A DNA stretch of 64,000 nt from DUTS01 sp050951605 (GCA_050951605.1 JBMNJJ010000009.1:62001-126000); one strand, 5' to 3'; positions 53,851 to 63,442 are shown, counted from the stretch's first letter. The notes: a model not told the origin generated them from the letters alone. Translations and numbers: made by a program.

Positions 53851-55743
53851 ATGAAGATTTTACACAATAACCGAGGTGCCATTTCTGTTTTTTTAATTAT
53901 AATTTTTCTTGCGTTGTTGATGTTAGCGGGGTTAATTGTTGATATTTGTCGAATAATGGTTGCAGAAAGAAAAGTACAAAATGCCCTAGATACTGCAGTG
54001 CGGTCTGTTTTGGCAGAATATGATGAGGAATTAGTGGGGCAATTCGGTTTATATGGTGTAGCTTCTGAAGTTAAAGAAGAGAAGTTACAAAGGTATTTTC
54101 GCGTTAATTTACTGGAGCGACATCAAAGGTTTAATTTCATTAATTACAAAATAAACAAAGTAGAAATAAGTAGTTCTGTTCAAAAAAGCATGTTAAATGA
54201 TGCTCTTTTTAAGGAGCAAATATGTCAATATATGAAATATAAAGGTCCTCTTTTAATTTCAAAAGATGTTGTTGATATTTTTTCAAAAGGTTCTCTAGCT
54301 AAAAAAGCTGATTTATTAAATTTAGGTCAAGAGGCTTCATATGATTTTAAAAGAATTGAGCAGAGTAAAAAAATATTAAATGAGGAAATGAAGAAAGTAA
54401 CAGCTTGGGCAAAAGGTAGAGCCATTGAAAAAATAGTAACGATAGACAATATTAAAAGTGGTGTAGATGAATTAAACAAAATAGCACAAAGATTGCAAGA
54501 AAAAACAGGGTCTGCCAATACTAAATTTGTGGAGATAAAGGAAGAAGTTAATCAACTTTTGTTAGCTGAAAAAGAGCAGGGTTTAGAAAATGTGCAGGGA
54601 TTTGAAAATGAGGAAGACTTAGAAAAATTAAAAGAAAAATTAAGCCATTTGCAAGGTGACCTAAATTTTAATCAAAGGCTTTGGGAGCAAATCGCTTCTC
54701 TGGAAAAAGAAATGGCTAATTTAGATGGAAACGATATCGCTGGCAAAGCAACTTTAGATCAGCAAAGAAGGTACCTTTATAACCAATTACGTTCTTTAGA
54801 TTCATTAGAACTCTTGTCTGATTCTGTAGCACAGGTTCCTCTTAACCCTAAAGAGATAAAGACTAAAAATAATCTGGTCCAAACATTAGAAGAACTTACG
54901 GGACGGAAAATTGCTGAAGATAATCCTGTTACTTTATTAATCAAGCCGGAGTATTTTCGTAAAGCTAATCAAAAAAGACTTCAAGAAAAAGCTAATACTT
55001 TAATGACGTTAGAACTTGGTCATGACCTGAAAAAAATATCTAAGCAGAATGACTTTGCGGAAAATGTAGGTGCAAACATTTTTAGCTATCTTTGTGAACT
55101 AAACCAACGAATTCAGGAAGCTGGTCAAAGTGGTAGAGATAAAACTTATCTTACGGAGTATATCATGGACAAGTATACTTTTATTACTTCTCCGGTGAGT
55201 CGAGGTCATTATTTTGAGCATGGTGAAGTAGAATACATACTTTGTGGAAATAAACAGGAATCTTTTAATATTACACAAGTTTTTTTGCAGATTTGGAGTA
55301 TGCGTTGGGCGATAAATGCTATAGATCATTTTGCCCTTAATCCTGTGCCTTCTTTCACAGTTAGATTAGGGAAAGCTTTAGTAGGAGGATTTATTTGTGC
55401 CACCAAAGATATGCTTGATATGTATGGTGGAAAGGACATTCCTGTTTGTGCAAGTTTAGGGAAATTACCAGTCTGTTTGTCTTATTCCGACCATTTAAGA
55501 ATATTATTGTTGATGCAAAATGAAAGTACGCAGTTAGAGAGGATGAGGCAATTGATGCAAATAAATATAAGGCAGGTTCAGCCTGATTTTGAATTGAGAA
55601 ATTATGTCACTATACTTACGGGAAAAGCAGAGGTAACAGTGAATTTATGGTTCGCTCCCCTTTTACAGTTAGACAAATTCGGTTTTAAACAGATTCAGGG
55701 TAATAAGTATCACCTGATAAAAACGTCTATACAGGGTTATTAA
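53851..55743 (+). CDS. DUF5702 Tad-associated membrane protein
   Basis: 630 residues. N-terminal hydrophobic helix (about 7-32, AISVFLIIIFLALLMLAGLIVDICR), then ALDTAVRSVLAEYDEELVGQFGLYGV, which is the DUF5702/TadG-like pattern. A long helical middle part (about 150-330) and an unusual C-terminal domain follow. Located in the Tad operon; DUF5702 proteins occur in Firmicute Tad loci. Role probably in pilus or envelope assembly. Confidence 0.72.
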   Translation: MKILHNNRGAISVFLIIIFLALLMLAGLIVDICRIMVAERKVQNALDTAVRSVLAEYDEELVGQFGLYGVASEVKEEKLQRYFRVNLLERHQRFNFINYKINKVEISSSVQKSMLNDALFKEQICQYMKYKGPLLISKDVVDIFSKGSLAKKADLLNLGQEASYDFKRIEQSKKILNEEMKKVTAWAKGRAIEKIVTIDNIKSGVDELNKIAQRLQEKTGSANTKFVEIKEEVNQLLLAEKEQGLENVQGFENEEDLEKLKEKLSHLQGDLNFNQRLWEQIASLEKEMANLDGNDIAGKATLDQQRRYLYNQLRSLDSLELLSDSVAQVPLNPKEIKTKNNLVQTLEELTGRKIAEDNPVTLLIKPEYFRKANQKRLQEKANTLMTLELGHDLKKISKQNDFAENVGANIFSYLCELNQRIQEAGQSGRDKTYLTEYIMDKYTFITSPVSRGHYFEHGEVEYILCGNKQESFNITQVFLQIWSMRWAINAIDHFALNPVPSFTVRLGKALVGGFICATKDMLDMYGGKDIPVCASLGKLPVCLSYSDHLRILLLMQNESTQLERMRQLMQINIRQVQPDFELRNYVTILTGKAEVTVNLWFAPLLQLDKFGFKQIQGNKYHLIKTSIQGY

Positions 55744-55763
55744 AAGGTATAAAAGGGGGCTCT

Positions 55764-56792
55764 ATGATGGTGAGGGGGTGGGGAAAAAGGAATAAGGGTT
55801 CTCTTACTGTGGAGGCTTGTCTTGCCTTTCCTGTATTTTTGGCGTTTTTTTATTTACTGCTTTTTTTTACGAAAGTAGCTTGTATCAATATTGTTTTGGA
55901 TCATGCAGTCAAAGATACTGCTCGGCAGTTAGCAACAGTATCGTATCCGCTTAGATTTTTCAATGAACATATCGACCTAAAAATCGCCGAGGGAGAACAA
56001 TTACCTAATTTTTTAGAAAATGAGTTAGCAAAAATTAAAGCAATAGGAAAAAGTACGCTTGAAAAAACACTTTTTGAGAGTATTTTAACTGGCAAACTAC
56101 AAGAAGTTGATTTAGAAAAAATGTGGAAGAAGATAATAAATCAAGTAAAAGATGATGCTTATAATTTGGTAGAAGGCGCGATTATGAAAGCTTTGCTAGA
56201 ACCTTATTTTGATTTAAAAGGAGCAGGTCAGTATTATTTGGCGAAGGAAATTTTACATAATCAGCTTCAGAATAGTTATCTTGACCTCGAAAAACTTAGT
56301 TTTACTTTAGTGGAATTACCTCAAGGTAATGCTGAATATCAGTATAAAAAAGATATATCGTGGTATTGCAATTCCCAATTAGAGCCGGATGTGGATTTTA
56401 GTAAAGATGATGTGGTACTTCAGTTAGAATATAGGGTTGTTTTGCCTGTCCCTTTTTTAGCATTACAGGAGATTCAACTTTGCCATGTTGCTGTGGAGAG
56501 GGCTTGGTTATATGGAGGCAATGGTCTTTATGCAGCTAATCGTGAAGAAGAAGGGATAAATTTTACTAAGTATAGTAAGAAAGAGCAAGCAGGGTCAAAA
56601 GGGGAAGGGAAGGAGAATGAAGAGAAAGAGGTAGAATATGTTTATATTTGTCGTTCTCCTACCGAAGTGTATCATTGTTTTCGAAATTGCAAATATATTT
56701 ACGATAAAATAGGTGTGAGAAAAATAAGTTTGGAGGAAGCAAAAGAAAGGGGTTTGCGTGCCCATGCTGGGTGTCCGGAGTTATTTAAATAA
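55764..56792 (+). CDS. TadE-like membrane protein with C-terminal domain
   Basis: 342 residues. N-terminal KGSLTVEACLAFPVFLAFFYLLLFF is the TadE helix. A large extracytoplasmic domain follows and ends with EYVYICRSPTEVYHCFRNCKY and LRAHAGCPELFK, four cysteines that could form disulfides or a metal site. It overlaps the next gene by 35 bases, so they are translated together. DUF5702 lies 20 bases upstream. Confidence 0.68.
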   Translation: MMVRGWGKRNKGSLTVEACLAFPVFLAFFYLLLFFTKVACINIVLDHAVKDTARQLATVSYPLRFFNEHIDLKIAEGEQLPNFLENELAKIKAIGKSTLEKTLFESILTGKLQEVDLEKMWKKIINQVKDDAYNLVEGAIMKALLEPYFDLKGAGQYYLAKEILHNQLQNSYLDLEKLSFTLVELPQGNAEYQYKKDISWYCNSQLEPDVDFSKDDVVLQLEYRVVLPVPFLALQEIQLCHVAVERAWLYGGNGLYAANREEEGINFTKYSKKEQAGSKGEGKENEEKEVEYVYICRSPTEVYHCFRNCKYIYDKIGVRKISLEEAKERGLRAHAGCPELFK

Positions 56793-57420
56793 AGGAAGTT
56801 ATACTATAGAGGCTATTCTGATTTTGTCCACCTTGCTTATTATTCTTTTTTTGCTGTGTTTTTCTTTTATGATGATGTATCATCGGGTGCTTTTAACGAA
56901 AACAGCTTCTTTTGTTGCTCAGCAAGCAGCGAAGGAATGGCATCGGGAGCAAGGTTTATATCATCGTGTTATGGAATTAGCTCAAGGCTCAAAGACTTTT
57001 GTCCAAACGGTAGAAGGGGATTTGACGGTAAGTGTAGGGAAGAGGGAAACCGGGATGGTTTCAGGACAAGGGGTTGCGGGAAAGTGTCAAGCAATTCAAA
57101 AAGAAGTTTTGGTACAACTGTATAAAACAATAAAAAAACCGAAGCGGACAACAGTCGAGGTACAGTATAATAGTGGACTAATTGCTCCGGAGGTAAAAGT
57201 AGTGATTATACAGGAGGTAGCAGTACCTTTTGGTCAGTTGAAAAAGTTTTTTTCCGGGAAGGATACTGTAATACTTATGGCGGAAGAAAAAGTAATAATT
57301 ACGGAACCGGCAGAGTTTATTAGAAATGCAGATTTGTTGGTAGAATGTGCAGAAAGAGCAGGTCACAAGGTAAACTTGAGTGACTTTCGGGCAAAACTTG
57401 CCGGACTAGTAGAAAATTAG
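56758..57420 (+). CDS. TadE-like pseudopilin
   Basis: 220 residues. N-terminal GSYTIEAILILSTLLIILFLLCFSFMMMYHR is a typical TadE membrane helix after a Thr-x-Glu motif. The rest is a soluble domain. The start lies inside the preceding gene, a sign of coupling. GTG start. Confidence 0.65.
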   Translation: MPMLGVRSYLNKGSYTIEAILILSTLLIILFLLCFSFMMMYHRVLLTKTASFVAQQAAKEWHREQGLYHRVMELAQGSKTFVQTVEGDLTVSVGKRETGMVSGQGVAGKCQAIQKEVLVQLYKTIKKPKRTTVEVQYNSGLIAPEVKVVIIQEVAVPFGQLKKFFSGKDTVILMAEEKVIITEPAEFIRNADLLVECAERAGHKVNLSDFRAKLAGLVEN

Positions 57421-57462
57421 AAGTAGTTCATGGAAGGGTTGTCGGATAAGGAGGAAGTTGAT

Positions 57463-58347
57463 ATGTCTCCGAGAAAAAATAAATTACTTATAGATTTTAA
57501 AGTTAGTTTTATCAAGGATATGGGGGGGAATTATTTAGTAGTAAAATTACCCCAACAACAAAAAATAGTTCTTCACCAATTAGAAATAATTAACCGTAAT
57601 TTACCTTTAGGGATTATTCCGATGGAAAAAAGGGAAATTAATAATCAAACTGCGCTTTATTATTGCTTGAATTCGTATGTACCCCTTAGTTACTATTTAG
57701 AAAAGGAAGAAATAACTAGTGGAGAGTTAATTAAAATTTTAGATGAGATTGTGAATATACTTTTGCAAAGTAAAAATTATCTTTTGTATGCGGCTAGTTT
57801 TCTTCTTCATCCTGATTACATTTATCTAAGTGCCGGGAGGCAAGAAATTTTCCTTCTGTATCTTCCGGTTAAATTGCCGGGAAATGTTAATGCAAATTTT
57901 AGAGAATTACTAAAAAAAGTGGTTTCCGTTTGCGCTGATTTTCCACAAAATCTAGTTGCCTATAATGAAGAACAGTTTTTTAATTTACAAGGTTTTCGGG
58001 AGCAAGTAAAGAAGATAAAATTTTCTGAGCTAAAAAAGGGTGAAGAAATAAAAGAAAGGGTGAAACCGTTTCACTTAGAGTCGGAAGTTTTTTTATCCAG
58101 AGAGTTACAACATGAGGAAGGAGAAAAAAACTCTTTATTAAAAGACTTTACTCTAAAAAAGAAATTTATTACTGTCTTTGGTTTATTTCAACTTATAATC
58201 ATTATTGTTCTTATGTTGCTTTCTCCTTGGCTTAATTCTTTTGGGAATACACTAACTATTTATGGTGGTCTTGCTTTGCTGATTGTTGTGTTTAATTTAT
58301 TAATCTTAAGGTTTTTTTCTTTAAAGTATCCGCATTTTAAATTGTAG
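57463..58347 (+). CDS. DUF6382-like Tad-locus protein
   Basis: About 294 residues from ATG 57463, which has AAGGAGGAAGTTGAT before it; the open frame starts at 57430. A cytoplasmic-looking N-terminal domain of about 210 residues, with LLQSKNYLLYAASFLLHPDYIYLS in the middle, and two C-terminal membrane helices (about 235-290). This matches the DUF6382 plan. In many Firmicutes such proteins carry an FHA domain; here the two helices end it instead. Last gene of the second Tad locus. Confidence 0.6.
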   Translation: MSPRKNKLLIDFKVSFIKDMGGNYLVVKLPQQQKIVLHQLEIINRNLPLGIIPMEKREINNQTALYYCLNSYVPLSYYLEKEEITSGELIKILDEIVNILLQSKNYLLYAASFLLHPDYIYLSAGRQEIFLLYLPVKLPGNVNANFRELLKKVVSVCADFPQNLVAYNEEQFFNLQGFREQVKKIKFSELKKGEEIKERVKPFHLESEVFLSRELQHEEGEKNSLLKDFTLKKKFITVFGLFQLIIIIVLMLLSPWLNSFGNTLTIYGGLALLIVVFNLLILRFFSLKYPHFKL

Positions 58348-58428
58348 ATAGCTGAGGTTGTTTTCTGAAAACAATATAAGTGATATAATTAAAAGAAAAC
58401 AAACTACAATTTGGAGGGCACATCCAAT

Positions 58429-59886
58429 ATGGTATGGGTTAAAAAAACTGTCTACATAATTTTAATTATTATACTTTTAGTCTCTTTATATGGTGTTTTC
58501 AAACCACTTCCACAGGGACTTTCTTGGGAAGGAGAGCTTTTTGATGAGGCTAATGTGAAGTTTATTTATGACCTTACTTATGAACAAGAGGGACAGATTG
58601 TTCATCAACAGAATATTTTTCGAAAGGCTTTACAGATAATTGATGAAGCGGAAGATTTTATTGTTCTGGATATGTTTTTATTTAATGATACTTATGACCG
58701 AAAATATGAATTTCCACAGTTAACGTCTACTTTGACCAACACACTTGTGCAGAAAAAAAGAGAGAACCCGGATGTGCAAATTGCTTTGCTTACTGATGAG
58801 ATTAATACTTTTTACGGTTGTTATTTTCCTCAACATCTTGAAGAATTGAAAGAAAAGGGGATTGAAGTAATTATTACTGATTTAAATGCTTTGCGAGATT
58901 CAAATCCTTTTTATTCCGGTTTGTGGAATACATTTATTCGTTGGTCCGGGACTAAGGGAAAAGGTTGGCTTCCTAATGCTTTTAGCCCACAGGCACCTAA
59001 AGTAACTGCCCGGGCTTATCTAAAAATGTTTAATTTCAAAGCAAATCACAGAAAAGTATTAGTTACCGAAAAGAAGGCTTTATTGACATCGGCTAATTTT
59101 CATGATGCTAGTGCTTTCCATTCTAATATTGCTTTTGTAGTAGAGGGGGAAATTATTGGGGATATTCTAGCTTCGGAAAAAGCAGTGGCAGCTTTTAGTG
59201 GTGTCGAACTTCCCCTGGTTTATACAGACGAACAAGCTAAAAATGATGAAAAGATGAAAAAGCTTATCAGTCCGGCTTTGCGAGATAGTTCACCCCAAGT
59301 GGAAGTTTGTTTATTAACTGAAGGTAAGATTAAAAAACATTTGTTAGAGGCAATAAAAAAGACGGAACAAGGAGATTCTATTTGGGCAGGGATGTTTTAT
59401 CTTTCTGATCGTAAGGTAGTTAAGGAATTGTTAAAAGCATCTTGGCGAGGAGTAGAGGTTCGTTTAGTTTTAGACCCCAATAAAGATGCTTTTGGTTTTG
59501 AAAAAATTGGAATTCCGAATAGACCGGTAGCTGATGAGCTGGTTAAAGAGTCTGAAGAGAAAATAAAGATTAGGTGGTATAAGACACGTGGAGAGCAATA
59601 TCATACGAAGCTTGTTTTTATTAAAGGAAGGGGAAAAAGTGTCATTATTGGTGGCTCAGCTAATTTAACGAAAAGAAATATTGATAATTATAATTTGGAG
59701 TCTAATTTAAAGATTGTCGCTGATAATGAAAGTATGATTGTGAAAGACCTGGAAAATTATTTTCAGCGGATTTGGAATAATACAAGAGGGCTTTATACTG
59801 TGGATTTAGAAGAATATCGGGATCAGTCTTTTGCTAAAAGATTTTTGTATCTTTTCCAGGAATGGAGCGGATTTTCAACGGTTTAG
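58429..59886 (+). CDS. Phospholipase D-like membrane-anchored protein
   Basis: About 485 residues. An N-terminal membrane helix, then two PLD-like domains. The first HKD-type motif is HRKVLVTE (Asp replaced by Glu), the second HTKLVFIK (Asp replaced by Lys). Known PLD relatives are cardiolipin synthases, phospholipases and nucleases. ATG 58429 lies after TTGGAGGGCACATCCAAT. Stand-alone gene. Activity may be altered by the substitutions, which I cannot judge. Confidence 0.8.
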   Translation: MVWVKKTVYIILIIILLVSLYGVFKPLPQGLSWEGELFDEANVKFIYDLTYEQEGQIVHQQNIFRKALQIIDEAEDFIVLDMFLFNDTYDRKYEFPQLTSTLTNTLVQKKRENPDVQIALLTDEINTFYGCYFPQHLEELKEKGIEVIITDLNALRDSNPFYSGLWNTFIRWSGTKGKGWLPNAFSPQAPKVTARAYLKMFNFKANHRKVLVTEKKALLTSANFHDASAFHSNIAFVVEGEIIGDILASEKAVAAFSGVELPLVYTDEQAKNDEKMKKLISPALRDSSPQVEVCLLTEGKIKKHLLEAIKKTEQGDSIWAGMFYLSDRKVVKELLKASWRGVEVRLVLDPNKDAFGFEKIGIPNRPVADELVKESEEKIKIRWYKTRGEQYHTKLVFIKGRGKSVIIGGSANLTKRNIDNYNLESNLKIVADNESMIVKDLENYFQRIWNNTRGLYTVDLEEYRDQSFAKRFLYLFQEWSGFSTV

Positions 59887-59892
59887 CAGTTG

Positions 59893-59921
59893 TTGACATA
59901 TGACCATTATAGAGGTATGCT
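59893..59921 (+). promoter_or_regulatory. mrp promoter with CATATG operator over -35
   Basis: TTGACA (59893-59898), 17 bases, TATGCT (59916-59921). The element TTGACATATGACCA overlaps the -35 box, with CATATG at 59897-59902. The same arrangement recurs at 63.87 kb. Confidence 0.62.
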
Positions 59922-59972
59922 AAATGAAGCAATGGATAAATTAATTCGTCTAATTATTTGAGGAGGCATAAA

Positions 59973-60788
59973 ATGACTGAACAAAATAGTGCTTGCAGTA
60001 ATTGTAGTAGTAAAGGTAGTGAAAGTTGTTCTTCGTGTAGTGAAGGGAAAAATGGTCATCAGCTTAATGAGGTTAAACATGTTTTGGCAGTAATGAGTGG
60101 GAAAGGTGGGGTCGGTAAATCAACGGTAGCAGCTCTATTAGCGGTAGCTTTGCAAAAAAAAGGCTATCAGGTAGGAATTTTAGATGCTGATATTACAGGA
60201 CCTAGTATTCCTAAGCTTTTTGGTTTAAAAAAAGCACCTGATGTTACGGAATTAGGTATCTTTCCGGTGAAAAGCAAAACAGGGATTGCCATTATGTCTA
60301 TTAATTTATTATTAGAACATGAAGATGACCCGGTAATTTGGCGTGGACCGGTAATTGCGGGGGTAATTAAGCAATTCTGGGAAGAAGTTATTTGGGGGAA
60401 CTTAGATTACTTGATTGTAGATTTACCTCCTGGAACAGGGGATGCTCCTCTTACGGTAATGCAGTCTTTACCACTTGAGGGTGCGGTTGTTGTCACTTCA
60501 CCACAAGACTTAGCTGGTATGGTGGTGAAAAAAGCTATTAAAATGGCACAAAAGATGGAGGTCCCTTTGTTAGGGATTGTAGAAAATATGAGTTATTTAG
60601 TATGTCCGGATTGTGGGAAAAAACTTTATCCTTTTGGGGAAGGAAAAACAAAGTTAATGGCACAGGAGTTTGCTCTTCCCTTTATGGGAGTACTTCCTTT
60701 AGAACCTTCAACGAGTAGTTTGGGGGATCAGGGAAAAATTGAGGAAGCGACCAGTTATGAATTACTGAAGATAGATTTACTAGTGTAG
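59973..60788 (+). CDS. mrp: Mrp/NBP35-family Fe-S carrier ATPase
   Basis: About 272 residues from ATG 59973 (GAGGAGGCATAAA). Cys-rich N-terminal tail (CSNCSSKGSESCSSC), Walker A MSGKGGVGKSTVAALLAV, LPPGTGDAPL and the CPDCGKKL motif. ApbC/Mrp proteins bind and pass on Fe-S clusters. DUF134 gene follows after 34 bases. Control by the CATATG element is likely. Confidence 0.93.
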   Translation: MTEQNSACSNCSSKGSESCSSCSEGKNGHQLNEVKHVLAVMSGKGGVGKSTVAALLAVALQKKGYQVGILDADITGPSIPKLFGLKKAPDVTELGIFPVKSKTGIAIMSINLLLEHEDDPVIWRGPVIAGVIKQFWEEVIWGNLDYLIVDLPPGTGDAPLTVMQSLPLEGAVVVTSPQDLAGMVVKKAIKMAQKMEVPLLGIVENMSYLVCPDCGKKLYPFGEGKTKLMAQEFALPFMGVLPLEPSTSSLGDQGKIEEATSYELLKIDLLV

Positions 60789-60822
60789 AGGAGAAATATA
60801 AAGGTGGAGGGAGTTGAGAGGT

Positions 60823-61227
60823 ATGGCCAGACCACCTAAACTGCGCAGAGTAGAATTTAAGCCTGAGTTTACTTATTTTAAGCCTGCGGGGATCCCTAAA
60901 CGTGAGCTGGAAGAAGTTGTCTTACATGTTGAAGAAGTAGAAGCGATACGGCTTAAAGATTTGGAAGATTTAGAGCAAGAGGCATGTGCTGAAAGAATGC
61001 ATATATCGCGACCAACTTTTCAAAGATTATTGGTTAGTGCGCGTAAGAAAATTGCAGAAGCACTTATTGAAGGAAAAGCCTTACGGGTTGAAGGGGGAAA
61101 TTATCGTTTAGCCAAGCGTCATTTTCGTTGTGTTACTTGCCAAAAAGAATTAGATGTGCCCCATGGTCAAGGGCGAGGTTGGGAATTGTCTTGCCCACAT
61201 TGTGGAGGTTCGGTTCGTAGAATTTAA
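60823..61227 (+). CDS. DUF134 putative DNA-binding Fe-S-related regulator
   Basis: About 134 residues from ATG 60823, after GGTGGAGGGAGTTGAGAGGT. N-terminal MARPPKLRRVEF, then VEAIRLKDLEDLEQEACAERMHISRPTFQRLLVSARKKIAEAL, a helix-turn-helix of the sigma-region-4 type, and a C-terminal zinc-like CVTCQKELDVPHG... CPHCGG. DUF134 proteins sit near Mrp and NifX-like genes; a DNA-binding role is generally assumed. It is the best candidate for the CATATG palindromes. Confidence 0.8.
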   Translation: MARPPKLRRVEFKPEFTYFKPAGIPKRELEEVVLHVEEVEAIRLKDLEDLEQEACAERMHISRPTFQRLLVSARKKIAEALIEGKALRVEGGNYRLAKRHFRCVTCQKELDVPHGQGRGWELSCPHCGGSVRRI

Positions 61228-61249
61228 TTAAGAAATTTAAAAGGATAAC

Positions 61250-61287
61250 AAAAGCTGTCAACTCATCACGAGCTGACAGCTTTTATT
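61250..61287. terminator. Bidirectional terminator between DUF134 and NifX-like gene
   Basis: AAAAGCTGTCA (61250-61260) pairs perfectly with TGACAGCTTTT (61274-61284) around ACTCATCACGAGC. Confidence 0.85.
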
Positions 61288-61300
61288 GTCTTTGTTTTAA

Positions 61301-61639
61301 TTAATGGTCACAGACATTATCGCCTGTTTGTAAAGTGCCCTGAAGGTAGCGGTGGACAATATTTTCCGGACTATCAATGGGAGCACCTGTAATTACTTTG
61401 ATTCCTTGTTCTTGGAAAAGGTTTTGTGCCCGTCCGCCCATACCTCCGGCAATAACGAGGTCGACATCTTGCTTTTTAATCCAGGTGGGTAAAATTCCTG
61501 GTTCATGAGGAGGTGGGGTAAGCAGCTCTTTCTTTATTATTTTTTTTTCCACCTCATCAACTTCAAGGAAAGCGAAAGTTTCACAGTGACCGAAATGCAT
61601 ACTTAATTGATTCTCGGCAAGTGGTAAAGCAATTTTCAT
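61301..61639 (-). CDS. NifX/NifB-like dinitrogenase-cofactor-type protein
   Basis: 112 residues. Begins MKIALPLAENQLSMHFGHCETFAF with LEVDEVEKKIIKKE, and a middle VDLVIAGGMGGRAQNLFQEQGI, the NifX/NifB C-terminal-like fold that binds metal-sulfur cofactor precursors. No nif genes otherwise. A small Fe-S carrier of the Mrp group. ATG after AGGAGGAAGGAAAAAATG. Confidence 0.82.
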   Translation of the reverse strand: MKIALPLAENQLSMHFGHCETFAFLEVDEVEKKIIKKELLTPPPHEPGILPTWIKKQDVDLVIAGGMGGRAQNLFQEQGIKVITGAPIDSPENIVHRYLQGTLQTGDNVCDH

Positions 61640-61675
61640 TTTTTCCTTCCTCCTTGTGTTTAAATTTTAATGAGT

Positions 61676-62542
61676 TCATATTTTAAGGTATTCTTTTAGT
61701 TTTTGTGCCATCATTTTAATTTCTTGAGCGACTAGACTTTGAGGATTAAACTCAATAATATTTTGCCCAGCAATTTGGGCTTTAGTAATTTCTTCATCAT
61801 AGGGGATTTGCCCAATGATTTTTATGCCTAATTCAGTACAGTGGTCAATTGTTTCTTTAACTTGACGTGGGTTTAAATCTGCCTTATTGATACAGACAAA
61901 AGTTTGAACTTGAAAATGTTGCGCTAGTTGGATAACTCTTTCTAAGTCATGAAGTCCGGAAAGAGTAGGTTCGGTGATAATTAAGACAGACTTTGCTCCG
62001 GCAAGAGAAGCGATAACCGGACAGCCAATCCCGGGTGGACCATCGATGAGAATGAGAGGTAAATTTTCTTTTTGTGCTTTTTGTCGCGCTCTATTTCTTA
62101 CTTCAGCCACTAATTTCCCTGAGTTTTCTTCACCTGTACCTAAACGGGCATGAATCATCGGTCCACATGAGGTGGTAGAGACAAAGAGATAACCGGCCAT
62201 ATTTTCCTGCATTTCGATGGCCTTTTGAGGACAGAAATAAGCGCAGACACCACAACCTTCACAGGAAATTTTATCGATAATAAAGTTTTCTTGTATAGCT
62301 TTAAAGCGGCATAAGTCAAGACATTGTCCACATTCTATACATTTTTCCGGATGTAAAAAAGCAGTTTTGCCACTCCAAAACTCTTTTTTTTCTAAGATAG
62401 TAGGGTGTAAAAGTAAGTGCAGGTCAGCTGCATCGACATCACAATCAGCTAAAACTTTATCTTGAAATATTTGCGCCAGCGAGGCGACAATACTTGTTTT
62501 ACCAGTACCTCCTTTACCACTGAGGACAATTAGTTCTTGCAT
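61676..62542 (-). CDS. MinD-type P-loop ATPase with inserted ferredoxin domain (second copy)
   Basis: About 288 residues from ATG 62542, which has GGAGGTGATTTCCTC before it; the longer open frame begins at 62572. Walker A LSGKGGTGKTSIVASLA, then an inserted double [4Fe-4S] ferredoxin with CIECGQCLDLCRF and CEGCGVCAYFCPQKA, then LIDGPPGIGCPV. These fused proteins occur with Mrp, NifX-like and DUF134-like genes and may load clusters onto targets. Paralogue of the upstream gene, with a 13-base overlap. Confidence 0.85.
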   Translation of the reverse strand: MQELIVLSGKGGTGKTSIVASLAQIFQDKVLADCDVDAADLHLLLHPTILEKKEFWSGKTAFLHPEKCIECGQCLDLCRFKAIQENFIIDKISCEGCGVCAYFCPQKAIEMQENMAGYLFVSTTSCGPMIHARLGTGEENSGKLVAEVRNRARQKAQKENLPLILIDGPPGIGCPVIASLAGAKSVLIITEPTLSGLHDLERVIQLAQHFQVQTFVCINKADLNPRQVKETIDHCTELGIKIIGQIPYDEEITKAQIAGQNIIEFNPQSLVAQEIKMMAQKLKEYLKI

Positions 62543-63390
62543 GAGGAAATCACCTCCTGAATGTAGGACCAAAGTGGAGCAAAGTTTTTTTCATATTGCG
62601 GGAATTTTTTTAGAAGTAATTCCCCTTCAGAATAGGCGATGGCAATATTTCGTTCATGAGGGATTTCCAAGATGATCGGAATATTTTCTCGGGCACAGTA
62701 ATCTTTTAAAGCGGAGTTGCCAAGTGTAGAACGATTGATGCCTACAGCAAAAGGAATTTTTAAGTCCCTTACTACTTCGACAGCTAATTTTAAATCATGG
62801 AGACCAAAGGGGGTAGGTTCTGTAATTAAAAGAACGAAGTCACTTCCTTTTAGAGCTTCAATTACCGGGCAGGAAGTACCGGGAGGGCAATCGACAATAA
62901 TTAAATCTTCTTGTGTGGCTTGTTCTTTTACTTTTCTAATTAAGGGTGGGGACATGGGTTCTCCAATTTTTAAATATCCGTGGATAATTTGTAAATTGTC
63001 TTGTGCCCCAATTTTAATTTCACCCAGTTCTTTTTCGACCTCTATAATGGCTTTAGTAGGGCAAACAAGAGTACAACCGCCACAACTGTGGCAGAGTTCA
63101 GGAAAAACCAGGACGTTATCTTTAAGGCAAGAAATCGCCCCGAATTGACAGAGGTCGCTACACTTGCCACAATAGGTACATTGCTCTAAGTTAATTGAGG
63201 GAATTTTGGCAGTTGCTTTTTGGGATGAATGCCAAGTAGGCTTAAGAAACAAATGACAATTAGGTTCTTCTACATCACAGTCAAGTAAAACTATTTTCTT
63301 TTTCATTTGTTTTTGCCAAAAATAAGCAAGATTAGTAGCAATAGTTGTTTTACCCGTACCGCCTTTTCCGCTGGCAATAGCTATTTGCAT
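62530..63390 (-). CDS. MinD-type P-loop ATPase with inserted ferredoxin domain (first copy)
   Basis: 286 residues. ASGKGGTGKTTIATNLAYFW at the N-terminus, then CTYCGKCSDLCQF and CHSCGGCTLVCPTKA, then VDCPPGTSCPV. Same plan as the next gene, about 45 % alike by eye, suggesting they work as a heterodimer. ATG 63390 after GGAGGTGTTATTTTA. Probably read from the 63.85 kb region together with the NifX-like gene. Confidence 0.86.
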   Translation of the reverse strand: MQIAIASGKGGTGKTTIATNLAYFWQKQMKKKIVLLDCDVEEPNCHLFLKPTWHSSQKATAKIPSINLEQCTYCGKCSDLCQFGAISCLKDNVLVFPELCHSCGGCTLVCPTKAIIEVEKELGEIKIGAQDNLQIIHGYLKIGEPMSPPLIRKVKEQATQEDLIIVDCPPGTSCPVIEALKGSDFVLLITEPTPFGLHDLKLAVEVVRDLKIPFAVGINRSTLGNSALKDYCARENIPIILEIPHERNIAIAYSEGELLLKKFPQYEKNFAPLWSYIQEVISSCKN

Positions 63391-63442
63391 TAAAATAACA
63401 CCTCCACAATGTTTAGTAATAGGCTAGTCCGTTTTTTGCTGC

